A DNA stretch of 16,378 nt, taken from Odoribacteraceae bacterium. GTDB taxonomy: Bacteria > Bacteroidota > Bacteroidia > Bacteroidales > Marinifilaceae. Positions 1-7,000 of the stretch are shown here, piece after piece; position 1 is the first letter of the stretch, and every line of letters starts with the position of its first letter. The notes under the pieces were generated by a model. The model made no database searches. It was not told the origin of the DNA and saw nothing but the letters and a program-made list of their open reading frames with translations. The stretch is from positions 1-16,378 of the forward strand of contig JAIRXZ010000138.1 of the NCBI GenBank assembly GCA_031267995.1, in the 5' to 3' direction. The translations under genes and the position numbers were made by a program.

Positions 1-2
1 AA

Positions 3-149
3 GAACTTTGCAACGTCCTCGGCATCCAGTCGCTCCCCACGCTCCTCTTCATCCCCGTCGGCGGCCAACCCATCGTCGAGGTCGGCGCCCTCCCCGAGCG
101 CTACGAGGAGATCATCCGCGAAAAACTCCTGAAACCCGAAACACCCTGA
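3..149 (+). CDS. Thioredoxin-fold protein, C-terminal fragment (5' end outside window)
   Basis: An open frame enters from the left edge and gives 48 residues ending at TGA 147-149. The peptide contains GIQSLPTLLFIP followed by GGQPIVEVGALP. The SLPT segment matches the cis-proline loop of thioredoxin-fold proteins, and the following beta strand, glycine turn and C-terminal helix (ERYEEIIREKLL) match the end of that fold. The CxxC active site, if present, lies upstream of the window, so a redox function cannot be confirmed. The fragment ends well before the sigma-factor cluster and is separated from it by 710 bp, so it probably belongs to a different transcription unit. Fold assignment is fairly secure; specific role unknown. 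Confidence 0.7.
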   Translation, partial: ELCNVLGIQSLPTLLFIPVGGQPIVEVGALPERYEEIIREKLLKPETP

Positions 150-167
150 CAACGCCCCGATAACACC

Positions 168-186
168 CGCGGGAACCCTCCCCGCG
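168..186 (+). terminator. Possible hairpin after the thioredoxin-like gene
   Basis: CGCGGG (168-173) can pair with CCCGCG (181-186) around a 7-nt loop, 18 nt after the stop codon at 149. There is no T-run behind it, so it is at best a weak intrinsic terminator or an RNA 3'-end structure. Confidence 0.25.
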
Positions 187-227
187 CGAGATCGCTGGCC
201 GTATTGCTTGAACACTCAACTGTCCCT

Positions 228-279
228 CCAGGCCAGGTGACCGCCTGGCCTGGATATACAACCGTCTCTCCAGGCCAGG
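228..279. repeat. CCAGGCCAGG repeats, inverted and direct, 21-bp spacing
   Basis: CCAGGCCAGG at 228-237 is followed by its exact reverse complement CCTGGCCTGG at 244-253, forming a 10-bp stem with loop TGACCG. A second direct copy lies at 270-279. The CC(A/T)GG starts at 228, 249 and 270 are exactly 21 bp apart. The hairpin could act at the 3' end of upstream transcripts, but there is no T-tract behind it. Confidence 0.65.
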
Positions 280-402
280 CAACAATTTCTCTAGAAGACG
301 AAATCACCCCGCGCACCGCGCCCTGTAAGGATTTCCGACACTCCCGCGTCGATCCTCATCCCCCCGTTTTTACCCTCGAAACGCCCTCCAGCACGTCTGT
401 GT

Positions 403-473
403 TTTTCGCCAATATAGCCTGATTTTCGCCAGAGCGGCAAATATGTCCGCCATCACAGCTGTGATTTTCGCCA
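403..473. repeat. Four-copy TTTTCGCCA-type array, 20-21 bp period
   Basis: TTTTCGCCA occurs at 403-411, 423-431 and 465-473. A diverged copy, TGTCCGCCA (7 of 9 identical), sits at 444-452. Start-to-start distances are 20, 21 and 21 bp, about two helical turns, so all copies face the same side of the DNA. The segments between copies are less conserved. It could be a minisatellite or a set of binding sites; no protein partner can be named. Confidence 0.6.
452..465. promoter_or_regulatory. Perfect 14-bp palindrome, operator-like
   Basis: ATCACAGCTGTGAT is a perfect dyad with no spacer, the shape expected of a dimeric regulator's operator. It overlaps the third and fourth copies of the TTTTCGCCA array. 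It is more than 300 bp upstream of the first sigma-gene promoter, so a direct role there is uncertain. It could be chance or part of the repeat. Confidence 0.3.
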
Positions 474-649
474 AAAAACCCGTTCGGAGCACCCTCCCGA
501 GCGTGAAAAAAGCCATCACGCACGTTGCAACATATTTAGTGTCAGCGTATAACGAAAAATCGGGCATGTGAATAGTAAACAAGGGGGTATCGGGGAGAAC
601 AACCCGCGGCGGCGAGAAAGAAAGAGTCGAGGCGGCAGGGGTGGGGCGA

Positions 650-691
650 GCGTCGCTTGTCGGTTTACTGGCGTCGCTTGTCTGTTTAATA
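650..691. repeat. Two tandem 21-bp direct repeats upstream of the first sigma gene
   Basis: GCGTCGCTTGTCGGTTTA (650-667) recurs as GCGTCGCTTGTCTGTTTA (671-688). The full 21-bp units match at 18 of 21 positions. The tandem lies about 90-130 bp upstream of the -33 box at 779. Paired in-phase sites at this distance could bind an activator, but a repeat expansion explains it equally well. Confidence 0.6.
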
Positions 692-778
692 ACATTGTTT
701 AACCGTTTGGTGGCACCGTTTTTCCGCGCCGGCAGGGCGTTCGCGGGCGTGGCTGTGACGTTTGTTAACGCCTGGTGG

Positions 779-809
779 TTTGCCGGGTGGTGATGATTGC
801 CTACCTTTG
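779..809 (+). promoter_or_regulatory. Bacteroides-type promoter for the first sigma gene
   Basis: TTTG at 779-782, a 19-nt spacer and TACCTTTG at 802-809 match the known Bacteroides primary-sigma consensus (-33 TTTG, -7 TAnnTTTG) at every defined base. Transcription would start near 814, leaving a leader of about 45 nt before the ATG at 860. This supports housekeeping-sigma control of the gene. Confidence 0.75.
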
Positions 810-859
810 TCTTCGTCCCGGCGGGTGCCGGGGCGCGTGGATGACAATTTAGCTGTTGA

Positions 860-1387
860 ATGATGTTAGGAGAAAATTTATCGCTGTTCAGTGAGGGCAA
901 CGAGCGGACGTTCCGGGAGGTTCACGACCGGTACGCGGCGGCGTTGCGGTGCTTCGCTTCCCGCTTTAGCCTGGAGGAGGGCGCGGCGGAGGACGCGGTG
1001 CAGGAGGCGTTTATTCGCCTGTGGGAGAGACGGGGGACGGTTCGCGACGAGACGGCGGCGCGGGCGTTCCTCTACCGGCTGGTGCAACGCGGGTGCCTGA
1101 GCGCTATCCGGCGGAGACGGACGCGGGAACGGTACGCCGCCGGGGCAAGGGAGGAGGGAGAGTCGTTCCTCGAGGGGATGCTGGAGGCGGAGGTGTTCCG
1201 GCTGGTGCGGGAGGTGTTCGAGGAGTTGCCGCCGGCGTGCAAGGAGGTGTACCGGCTGAGTTTGGAGGGGTTGTCGCACGAGGAGGTGGCGGCAAGCCTG
1301 GGGATTACCGTCAACACGGTGAAGAAGCACAAGAATAACGCCCACCATTTCATGCGCCGCCGCCTGAAGGGGCTGCGGGAGGGGTGA
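860..1387 (+). CDS. ECF RNA polymerase sigma-70 factor, first of three
   Basis: This 175-residue protein has the standard ECF layout. Region 2 spans about residues 15-80, with the core AEDAVQEAFIRLWE. Region 4 spans about residues 118-170: LPPACKEVYRLSLEGLSHEEVAASLG followed by ITVNTVKKH, a helix-turn-helix. It would direct RNA polymerase core to a limited promoter set in the cytoplasm. ATG at 860 is followed at once by a second ATG (863), so the exact start is uncertain by one residue. A strong promoter at 779-809 lies just upstream. The gene is not next to an anti-sigma gene; two further sigma genes intervene before FecR. Its target promoters are unknown. Family call secure. Confidence 0.9.
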   Translation: MMLGENLSLFSEGNERTFREVHDRYAAALRCFASRFSLEEGAAEDAVQEAFIRLWERRGTVRDETAARAFLYRLVQRGCLSAIRRRRTRERYAAGAREEGESFLEGMLEAEVFRLVREVFEELPPACKEVYRLSLEGLSHEEVAASLGITVNTVKKHKNNAHHFMRRRLKGLREG

Positions 1388-1393
1388 ACGGGC

Positions 1394-1436
1394 GCCCGAC
1401 GACGACGGGAGGGGCGGGCGACGGGCTGTTTTTTTT
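1394..1436 (+). terminator. Likely intrinsic terminator after the first sigma gene
   Basis: GCCCG (1394-1398) can pair with CGGGC (1422-1426) just before an unbroken run of eight T at 1429-1436. The inner segment is G-rich, so other pairings such as CGCCCG with CGGGCG (1415-1420) are also possible. The T-run directly behind the GC stem, 7 nt after the stop codon, makes termination plausible and would separate the first and second sigma genes. Confidence 0.45.
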
Positions 1437-1469
1437 CACTCCCCGCGGGCGGGGCGGGCGCGTTTTGAC

Positions 1470-1477
1470 TATATTTG
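1470..1477 (+). promoter_or_regulatory. -7 promoter box for the second sigma gene
   Basis: TATATTTG is a perfect TAnnTTTG box. The predicted start near 1482 leaves a leader of about 35 nt before ATG 1517. No TTTG -33 element is present; the expected position is G/C only. The box overlaps a possible in-frame TTG at 1475, which argues against that codon as the translation start. Confidence 0.6.
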
Positions 1478-1516
1478 GGCACTCAAAAACGGACGGTCGG
1501 GATTAACGCGCGCATC

Positions 1517-2134
1517 ATGATGAATTTGAATTACACGGACGATTTCGTGCTGGCGACGGGAGTGAAGCGGGGCAGCGAGGAGGCTTTCGATTACCTCTTC
1601 CGCACGCGGTATGCCCGGATGTGCCGCGTGGCCAGGGCGTTCGTGAATGACGCGGACGCGGCGGAGGACGTGGTGCAGGAGATTTTCTCGACCCTCTGGC
1701 AGCATTACCAGCGGGTGGACGCGGGGAGGTCGATCGACGCTTACCTGTTTACCGCCGTCCGTAACGCGTGTCTCAACCACCTGAGGAGCACGCGGCAACG
1801 CGCCGGCGTGGAGGCGCTGCTGCAGGAGAGCGTGCCGCCCGAAGCGATGGCGGGGACGGATGACCCGCGCGTCGCCCGCCTCTGGCACGCGATCGAAACG
1901 CTGCCGCTGCAGTGCAAGATTATTTTCAAGCTGGTGGCGATCGAGGAGATGAAGTACCGCGAGGTGGCCGAGCACATGGAGATTTCGGTGAACACGGTGA
2001 AGACGCAGGTGAAGATCGCCTACAGGGTGTTGCGCGAGAAGGTGGACGGGGAGGCGCTGCTCCTCTGCCTGGCCGCCGCCCGCGGGAGGACGGGGGGGAC
2101 GAATCCCGCTTTTTTTGCTTTTTTAAACGAATAG
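1517..2134 (+). CDS. ECF RNA polymerase sigma-70 factor, second of three
   Basis: I place the start at ATG 1517 (ATG 1520 follows at once), giving 205 residues beginning MMNLNYTDDF. An in-frame TTG at 1475 is rejected because it lies within the -7 box. Region 2 (about residues 20-90) contains AAEDVVQEIFSTLWQHY. Region 4 (about 125-180) contains LPLQCKIIFKLVAIEEMKYREV, then EISVNTVKTQVKIAYRVLRE, the promoter-recognition helix-turn-helix. The C-terminal tail ends NPAFFAFLNE, and its codons contain the -33 box of the next gene's promoter. The protein is clearly distinct from its two neighbours, so this is not a recent duplication. Its cognate anti-sigma factor is unknown. Confidence 0.9.
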   Translation: MMNLNYTDDFVLATGVKRGSEEAFDYLFRTRYARMCRVARAFVNDADAAEDVVQEIFSTLWQHYQRVDAGRSIDAYLFTAVRNACLNHLRSTRQRAGVEALLQESVPPEAMAGTDDPRVARLWHAIETLPLQCKIIFKLVAIEEMKYREVAEHMEISVNTVKTQVKIAYRVLREKVDGEALLLCLAAARGRTGGTNPAFFAFLNE

Positions 2135-2144
2135 ATTACTTTTG
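2114..2144 (+). promoter_or_regulatory. Bacteroides-type promoter for the third sigma gene
   Basis: TTTG at 2114-2117, a 19-nt spacer and TACTTTTG at 2137-2144 fully match the primary-sigma consensus. The -33 box lies inside the last codons of the second sigma gene. The predicted start near 2149 gives a leader of about 25 nt. The third sigma gene therefore has its own transcript start despite the 39-nt gap. Confidence 0.75.
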
Positions 2145-2173
2145 CCTCGAATGAAACGTTTGTTTGGCCAGGC

Positions 2174-2731
2174 ATGATACAGGGTGGTTTCGATAAAAGA
2201 GAGTTCGAGGCGCTTTTCGAGGCGACTTTTGACGATCTCATGGCGTTCGTCTACAGTTACGTGCGGGAGCGGGAGGCGGCGCGGGACGTGGTGCACGATG
2301 CTTTCTTCACGCTGTGGGAGCAACGGGGGATGGTGGACGTCTCCCGGTCGCCAAAAGCTTTTCTCTACAAGATGGCGCGGAACGGCGCGCTGAATCACCT
2401 GCGTCACCGGAAGGTGGTGGCGAGTAACGAGGTGCAGCTGGCATGCAGCCTGAAGGATGCTGGAAGGGAGATGGCGAGGTACGAGAACGCGCTGGCGCGA
2501 CTGTCGGCGCACGTGAGCGAACTGCCGGAGCGGCAGCGGCGGGCGCTGGTGGGGTGCTTCGTGGAGGGAAAGGGCTACAAGGAGGTGGCGGAGGAGCTGG
2601 GGGTGTCCGTGAACACGGTAAAGACACATTTGCAACGCGCCATGAAGTTCTTGAGGGGGCTGACGCGTGACGAGATTTTCCTAATTTTTTTCTTGAAAAA
2701 AAACGCCGCGGCGTGTCACCCGTTCGCGTAG
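2174..2731 (+). CDS. ECF RNA polymerase sigma-70 factor, third of three, next to FecR
   Basis: This 185-residue protein starts MIQGGFDKREFEALFEATFD. Region 2 (about residues 8-75) includes EAARDVVHDAFFTLWEQRG. Region 4 (about 112-165) includes LPERQRRALVGCFVEGKGYKE, then VSVNTVKTHLQRAMKFLR. The tail after the helix-turn-helix is hydrophobic (EIFLIFFLKKN), a feature I associate with Bacteroidota FecI-like sigma factors. It ends 30 nt before fecR, the usual arrangement of a FecI-type sigma with its anti-sigma partner, so of the three it is the best candidate to be held by this FecR and to activate susC. Family call secure; pairing is inferred from position. Confidence 0.92.
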   Translation: MIQGGFDKREFEALFEATFDDLMAFVYSYVREREAARDVVHDAFFTLWEQRGMVDVSRSPKAFLYKMARNGALNHLRHRKVVASNEVQLACSLKDAGREMARYENALARLSAHVSELPERQRRALVGCFVEGKGYKEVAEELGVSVNTVKTHLQRAMKFLRGLTRDEIFLIFFLKKNAAACHPFA

Positions 2732-2761
2732 GCATCGTGTATTAGTCGCAAAAACGCGATA

Positions 2762-3883
2762 ATGCATGAAGTTGACGATGATTTGACGCGAGCTTGCCGG
2801 CTGCCCGACGGGGATGACCGGGAGGCGGTGGCGTGGCTGTCGGACGAGGCCAACGCCGGGTTGGTTGACCGGGTGGCGATGATGAATCGCGCGCTGGATC
2901 CGCGGGAGTTTCCCGGTTTGAAGGAGCGCGAACGGACGCGGCTGATGGCGCGGATCGACGGTCGTTTCCGCCACGCGCGATGGGCGGCGGCTGCTGCCGT
3001 GGTGGTGCTGGGGGTGTCGGCGGCGCTGTTTTTTTCGCGCCGCGTGACGCCGGTGGAGGAGGAGGGAATCGTGCCGGGCGACTATCGCGCGGAGCTGGTG
3101 CTGGAGGACGGGGAGGTGGTGCACCTGGCGCGGGAAAGCCGGGAGATCCGCGGGGATGGCTCGGTGAGCGTGCGGGACGATTCGGTGGGGGGACTGATGT
3201 ATCGCGACGAGGGTCGGCCAAGCGCCTCGCCCGCGCCCCGCTATAACACGTTGAAGGTGCCGGCGGGCGGTTTTTATCCCGTGGAGCTTTCCGACGGGAC
3301 GCGGGTGTGGCTGAACGCTTCGTCGGAGCTGCGCTACCCGGTGGTGTTCGGCGACCGGGAGCGGGTGGTGAGCCTCAGCGGGGAGGGCTATTTCGACGTG
3401 ACGGGGGACGCGGGGCGACCGTTCACGGTGCTCCTGGAGGGGTCGCGCGTGACGGTGCTGGGGACGGCTTTCAACGTCCGCGCGTACGAGGGGGAGGGGA
3501 AGATTCACGCGACGCTGGCGCGCGGGTCGGTGTCGTTCGCGTCCGAATTGACGGGGCGGCAGGTGCTGCTATCGCCCGGCATGCAGGCGACGCTGGAGGT
3601 GGCCACGGGTGAGCTTTCCACGCGGGAAGTAGACACGGAGGTTTACACGGCATGGAAGGATGGCCTTTTCTATTTCAAGGAGATGACACTGGAGGAGATC
3701 ACGGGGACGCTGGCGCGCTGGTACCGGCTGGATATCCTCTATCTCGATCAACGGCTGAAACACGAAAGATATAACGGGAAGATGCCCATGTATTCGGGGA
3801 TCGAGGACGTGCTGCGGAAGATCGAAATGTCCGGCAGCGTCCGCTTTAGCATCCAGGGGCGCACGCTGGTGGTGTCCGAGTGA
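2762..3883 (+). CDS. FecR-family anti-sigma factor
   Basis: This 373-residue protein has the FecR layout of Bacteroidota. A cytoplasmic N-terminal part (1-72) would bind the sigma factor. One membrane segment follows at about 73-95 (WAAAAAVVVLGVSAALFF). The periplasmic FecR domain spans about 160-262, with PVELSDGTRVWLNASSELRY and VTVLGTAFNVRAY. A DUF4974-like C-terminal domain spans about 300-370, with FKEMTLEEITGTLARWY. In FecA/FecR/FecI-type systems this protein contacts the signalling domain of the outer-membrane receptor and controls the sigma factor. It lies between the third sigma gene and an STN-bearing SusC, as expected. No consensus -7 box was found in the 30-bp gap, so it is probably transcribed with the third sigma gene. 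Length is normal. Confidence 0.93.
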   Translation: MHEVDDDLTRACRLPDGDDREAVAWLSDEANAGLVDRVAMMNRALDPREFPGLKERERTRLMARIDGRFRHARWAAAAAVVVLGVSAALFFSRRVTPVEEEGIVPGDYRAELVLEDGEVVHLARESREIRGDGSVSVRDDSVGGLMYRDEGRPSASPAPRYNTLKVPAGGFYPVELSDGTRVWLNASSELRYPVVFGDRERVVSLSGEGYFDVTGDAGRPFTVLLEGSRVTVLGTAFNVRAYEGEGKIHATLARGSVSFASELTGRQVLLSPGMQATLEVATGELSTREVDTEVYTAWKDGLFYFKEMTLEEITGTLARWYRLDILYLDQRLKHERYNGKMPMYSGIEDVLRKIEMSGSVRFSIQGRTLVVSE

Positions 3884-3925
3884 ATTGTCGAACGCCCGGC
3901 GACGGTCGGGTGCACATATAAAAAA

Positions 3926-3944
3926 CGGGATCTTTTGAATCCCG
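3926..3944 (-). terminator. Terminator-like hairpin facing the minus strand
   Basis: CGGGAT (3926-3931) pairs with ATCCCG (3939-3944) around a 7-nt loop. Read on the minus strand the stem is followed directly by TTTTTT (3925-3920 region is A-rich on plus), the form of an intrinsic terminator. No minus-strand gene is present nearby, so it might stop antisense transcription from within susC, or be chance. Confidence 0.4.
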
Positions 3945-3952
3945 CTCCCGCC

Positions 3953-3980
3953 CCCCTCCCGTTTGGCGACGAGGGGAGGG
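3953..3980. other. C-run/G-run hairpin in the susC leader region
   Basis: CCCCTCCC (3953-3960) pairs perfectly with GGGGAGGG (3973-3980) around the 12-nt loop GTTTGGCGACGA. The stem is 8 bp and very GC-rich; it is followed by CTATTGTTTAAC rather than a T-run. It could weaken read-through from fecR into susC or act as an upstream element. A similar hairpin lies at 16328-16351. Confidence 0.5.
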
Positions 3981-3989
3981 CTATTGTTT
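3962..3989 (+). promoter_or_regulatory. Weak promoter candidate for susC
   Basis: TTTG at 3962-3965 and TATTGTTT at 3982-3989 resemble the Bacteroides elements, but the spacer is only 16 nt and the -7 box deviates from TAnnTTTG. No perfect box was found between 3884 and 4009. This fits a promoter read by an ECF sigma factor rather than the primary one, but no ECF motif can be assigned. Confidence 0.25.
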
Positions 3990-4009
3990 AACATTAGAAA
4001 CACAAATGT

Positions 4010-7000
4010 ATGAAAAAAGAATGGGATCTGCCGCCACGTCGACGTCGGTTGCAGGAAACAAAATGGTTGATGCGTATGAAAATCATGGCATTTCTCTTGT
4101 TGGCCGGCGTGCTGCACGTGTCCGGCAATGGTTACTCGCAGGTGAAAATCTCCCTGTCAATGAAAAATTCAACGGTGACGGAGGTGCTTGGGGCGCTGGA
4201 GGCGCGGACGGGACACACGTTCTTCTACAAACTTGGGGTGTTCGATAACGAACGCCGCGTGGACGTGGATGTCGTCGAGAAGGATCTGATGGAGGTGCTG
4301 GAGGGGGTATTATCGCCGCTGGGTCTGGCCTTCCAGGTTGACGATAAGGTGGTGGTGATCACCCCGGCAAGGAGCGCGCCGCAGGAAAGGCGGGTGGTGG
4401 CCGGCACCGTCACCGATGCGGCAAAGATGCCGATGCCAGGGGTGTCCGTCCGCCTGAAGGGAGCGGAGAGTACCGGGACTTCAACGAACACGAAAGGGGA
4501 GTTCCGCCTGGGCGTGCCCGCGGAGGGCGAAGTGGTGCTGGTGCTGTCGTTCGTGGGCTACCGCGCGCGGGAGGTGAAGGTGACGGACGATAAACCGCTG
4601 GTAGTCGTGATGGAGGAAGAGGTGACCCAGCTGGATGAGTTCGTGGTCAGCACGGGGTACCAGCAGATTGACAAGCGCCACCTCACCAGCGCCATCACGA
4701 CGCTGAAGATGGAGGACATCGACGTCCCGGGCGTGAACCGCATTGATGCCATGCTGGAGGGGCGCATCCCCGGTTTGACGTACATGCAAAACACCGGTCA
4801 GGTGGGCGCCACGCCCAAGTTGAGAATCCGGGGAACCTCCTCCATCCTGGGGAACCAGGAGCCGCTGTGGGTGGTGGACGGTATCGTGCAGCAGGATCCC
4901 GTGAACGTGGATCCGCAACAACTCAACGATTTGGATTTCGTGAATCTGCTGGGTAACGCCATCTCCGGCCTGAACCCCGATGACGTGGAGCAGATCGACG
5001 TGCTGAAGGATGCCGCGGCCACGGCGTTGTACGGCGCGCGGGCGGCTAACGGCGTGATCGTGATCACCACGAAGAAGGGAAAGGTGGGGCCGCCCACGGT
5101 GTCGTACTCTTATACCGGATCGTTCTTGCAACGGCCGCGCTACACCGACCGCGGCTTCTACATGATGAATTCCGCCGACCGCGTGGATCTCGCGCGGGAG
5201 ATGATCGAGAAGGGCTTGAACTCTACCTTCGCGAGCAACGGGTTTACCGAGAGTGTCGAATGGATCGGGTATGAAAAGGCGTACCTGGACTACTACAAGT
5301 ACGCGCGGATCAACTTCGAGGAGTTCCAGCGGCAGACCAAGTGGTACGAGACCATGAACACGGACTGGCTGGACATCCTGAGCAACGACACGTGGTCGAA
5401 TAGCCACTCCGTTAGCCTGAACGGGGGCAACCAGGGCGTCCGCTATTACGCCTCGCTCGGCTATGCCAACGAGCGGGGAAACGTCATCGGGGAGCACAAC
5501 CAGCGCTACTCCACCAGCCTGAAATTGACGGCCAACTATGACCGCTTCTCCGCGCAGTTCGGCTTCACGGGCAGCGTGAACGACCGGAAGTACGCCCCCA
5601 CCGAGTTGAACGTCATGAGCTACGCCCACACGATGAGCAGGGCTATCCCGCTGTACGGCGAGGACGGGGAGCTGTGGTTCTACCCGAAAAACACGCCTTA
5701 TGGCTACCCGCTCTTTAATATCATCCACGAGATGGAAAATTCCAGCCGGGAGATCTCCCAGCACACGGCCTCCATCAACGCCCAAATCCAGTACAAGTTC
5801 TCGGAGAATTTCCGCCTGCAAGGAACGGCCTCCTACCAGTTCAACGTCACGGACAACGAGGATTGGTTCGACGAGAACACTTTCCACGTGGCCAGGGTAA
5901 AGGGGGGATCGAATGTCTCTAACGAGCTTCCGTTCGGGGGCGTTCTCACGACGGATATCACGCAAAATAACGGCTACATGCTGCGCCTGCAGGCCGATTA
6001 CGGGAAATATCTCGACCCGGAACGCCACCACTTTATCAACGTGATGGCGGGCTACGAGATCTCCTCCTCCAAGTACAAGGGGGAGACCGAGGAGCACCGC
6101 GGGTACTACAAAAACCGCGGGAAGTCGTTCCCCAGCTACGACCTGAGCACGGGCACCGTCAGCAACTACTCCGCCTTCCTGGTGTGGCTGGCCAAGAACC
6201 CGATCAAGATTAGCGAATCATTGACCAACATGGTCTCCACCTACATGACGTTTACTTATAGCTTCCGCAACCGCTATATCTTCAACGTGAACGGCCGCGC
6301 CGACTGGTCGAACGCGTTTGGCGACCGGAGTAATGACAAGATCTTCCCCATCTGGTCGCTCTCCGGCAGGTGGAACATGACCGAGGACGTGCTCAAAGGC
6401 GTGGACGCGGTCGGCAACCTGGCGCTGCGCTTTTCCTACGGCTTGCAGGGTAACATGCTCAACAATCAGCCCACGCGGATGATCATCAACAAGGGGAATT
6501 ACAGCACCAAATACGACTCCTTCGTCTCCACGATAAAGGATTATCCCAACCCGGGGTTGAAGTGGGAGAAGACCAATTCCTACAATGTCGGCCTCGATTT
6601 CAGTCTCTGGAACGACAAGGTCAACGGCTCGCTGGCCTACTATTACAAGAAGACCACGGACGCCTTCCTCTCCAAAAGGGTCTCCACCATCAATGGCGTC
6701 AGCATGTACACCATCAACGCGGGCGACGTGGAGAACCAGGGCGTGGAGATCGCCCTCAATTTCACGCCCATCAACCGCGCCGTGTCGCTCAACGGGAAGC
6801 GGGGGTTTGTCTGGCGCATCGATCCCCAGATAGGACAAACGCTGAACCGCCTGATCAACGAGAGGATCAACAAAACCAACAACCTGCTACAGGATCAAAT
6901 CACCCTGGCCGAATTGCTGAACGGCACCGCCCACGTCGCCGGGGCGCCCCTGAACACCTTCTACTCTTTCCGCTTCGACCGCCTGAACTCGGCAGGCTTC

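Larger units (their letters stand above)
150..859. other. 710-bp gene-free region with short repeats and a promoter
   Basis: I see no credible gene here. Minus-strand frames at 101-316 and 370-900 are open, but their peptides are low complexity and lack a recognisable domain; the second also runs over the start of the first sigma gene. The region holds an inverted and direct repeat at 228-279, a four-copy TTTTCGCCA-type array at 403-473, a perfect palindrome at 452-465, an 18/21-identical direct repeat at 650-691, and a consensus promoter at 779-809. The length and the density of small repeats suggest a regulatory or repeat-rich spacer in front of the sigma genes. Confidence 0.6.

Noticed and set aside
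101..316. 71-codon minus-strand frame with repeated WPGxxV peptides
   Set aside because: The peptide repeat is the 21-bp CCAGGCCAGG DNA repeat read in frame; it also overlaps the end of the thioredoxin-like gene.
370..900. 176-codon minus-strand open frame in the first spacer
   Set aside because: Low-complexity peptide with no recognisable domain, overlaps the start and promoter of the first sigma gene, and its apparent heptads follow from the 21-bp DNA repeats.
1475..1516. TTG start extending the second sigma gene by 14 codons
   Set aside because: The TTG lies inside the TATATTTG promoter box, and the extension does not resemble sigma factors; ATG 1517 is the better start.
4481..6097. 538-codon minus-strand frame opposite susC
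   Set aside because: Shadow frame produced by GC-rich third codon positions; the plus-strand SusC is unambiguous there. Similar shadows at 7844-8863, 12680-13924, 14048-14953 and 2681-3508 were rejected for the same reason.
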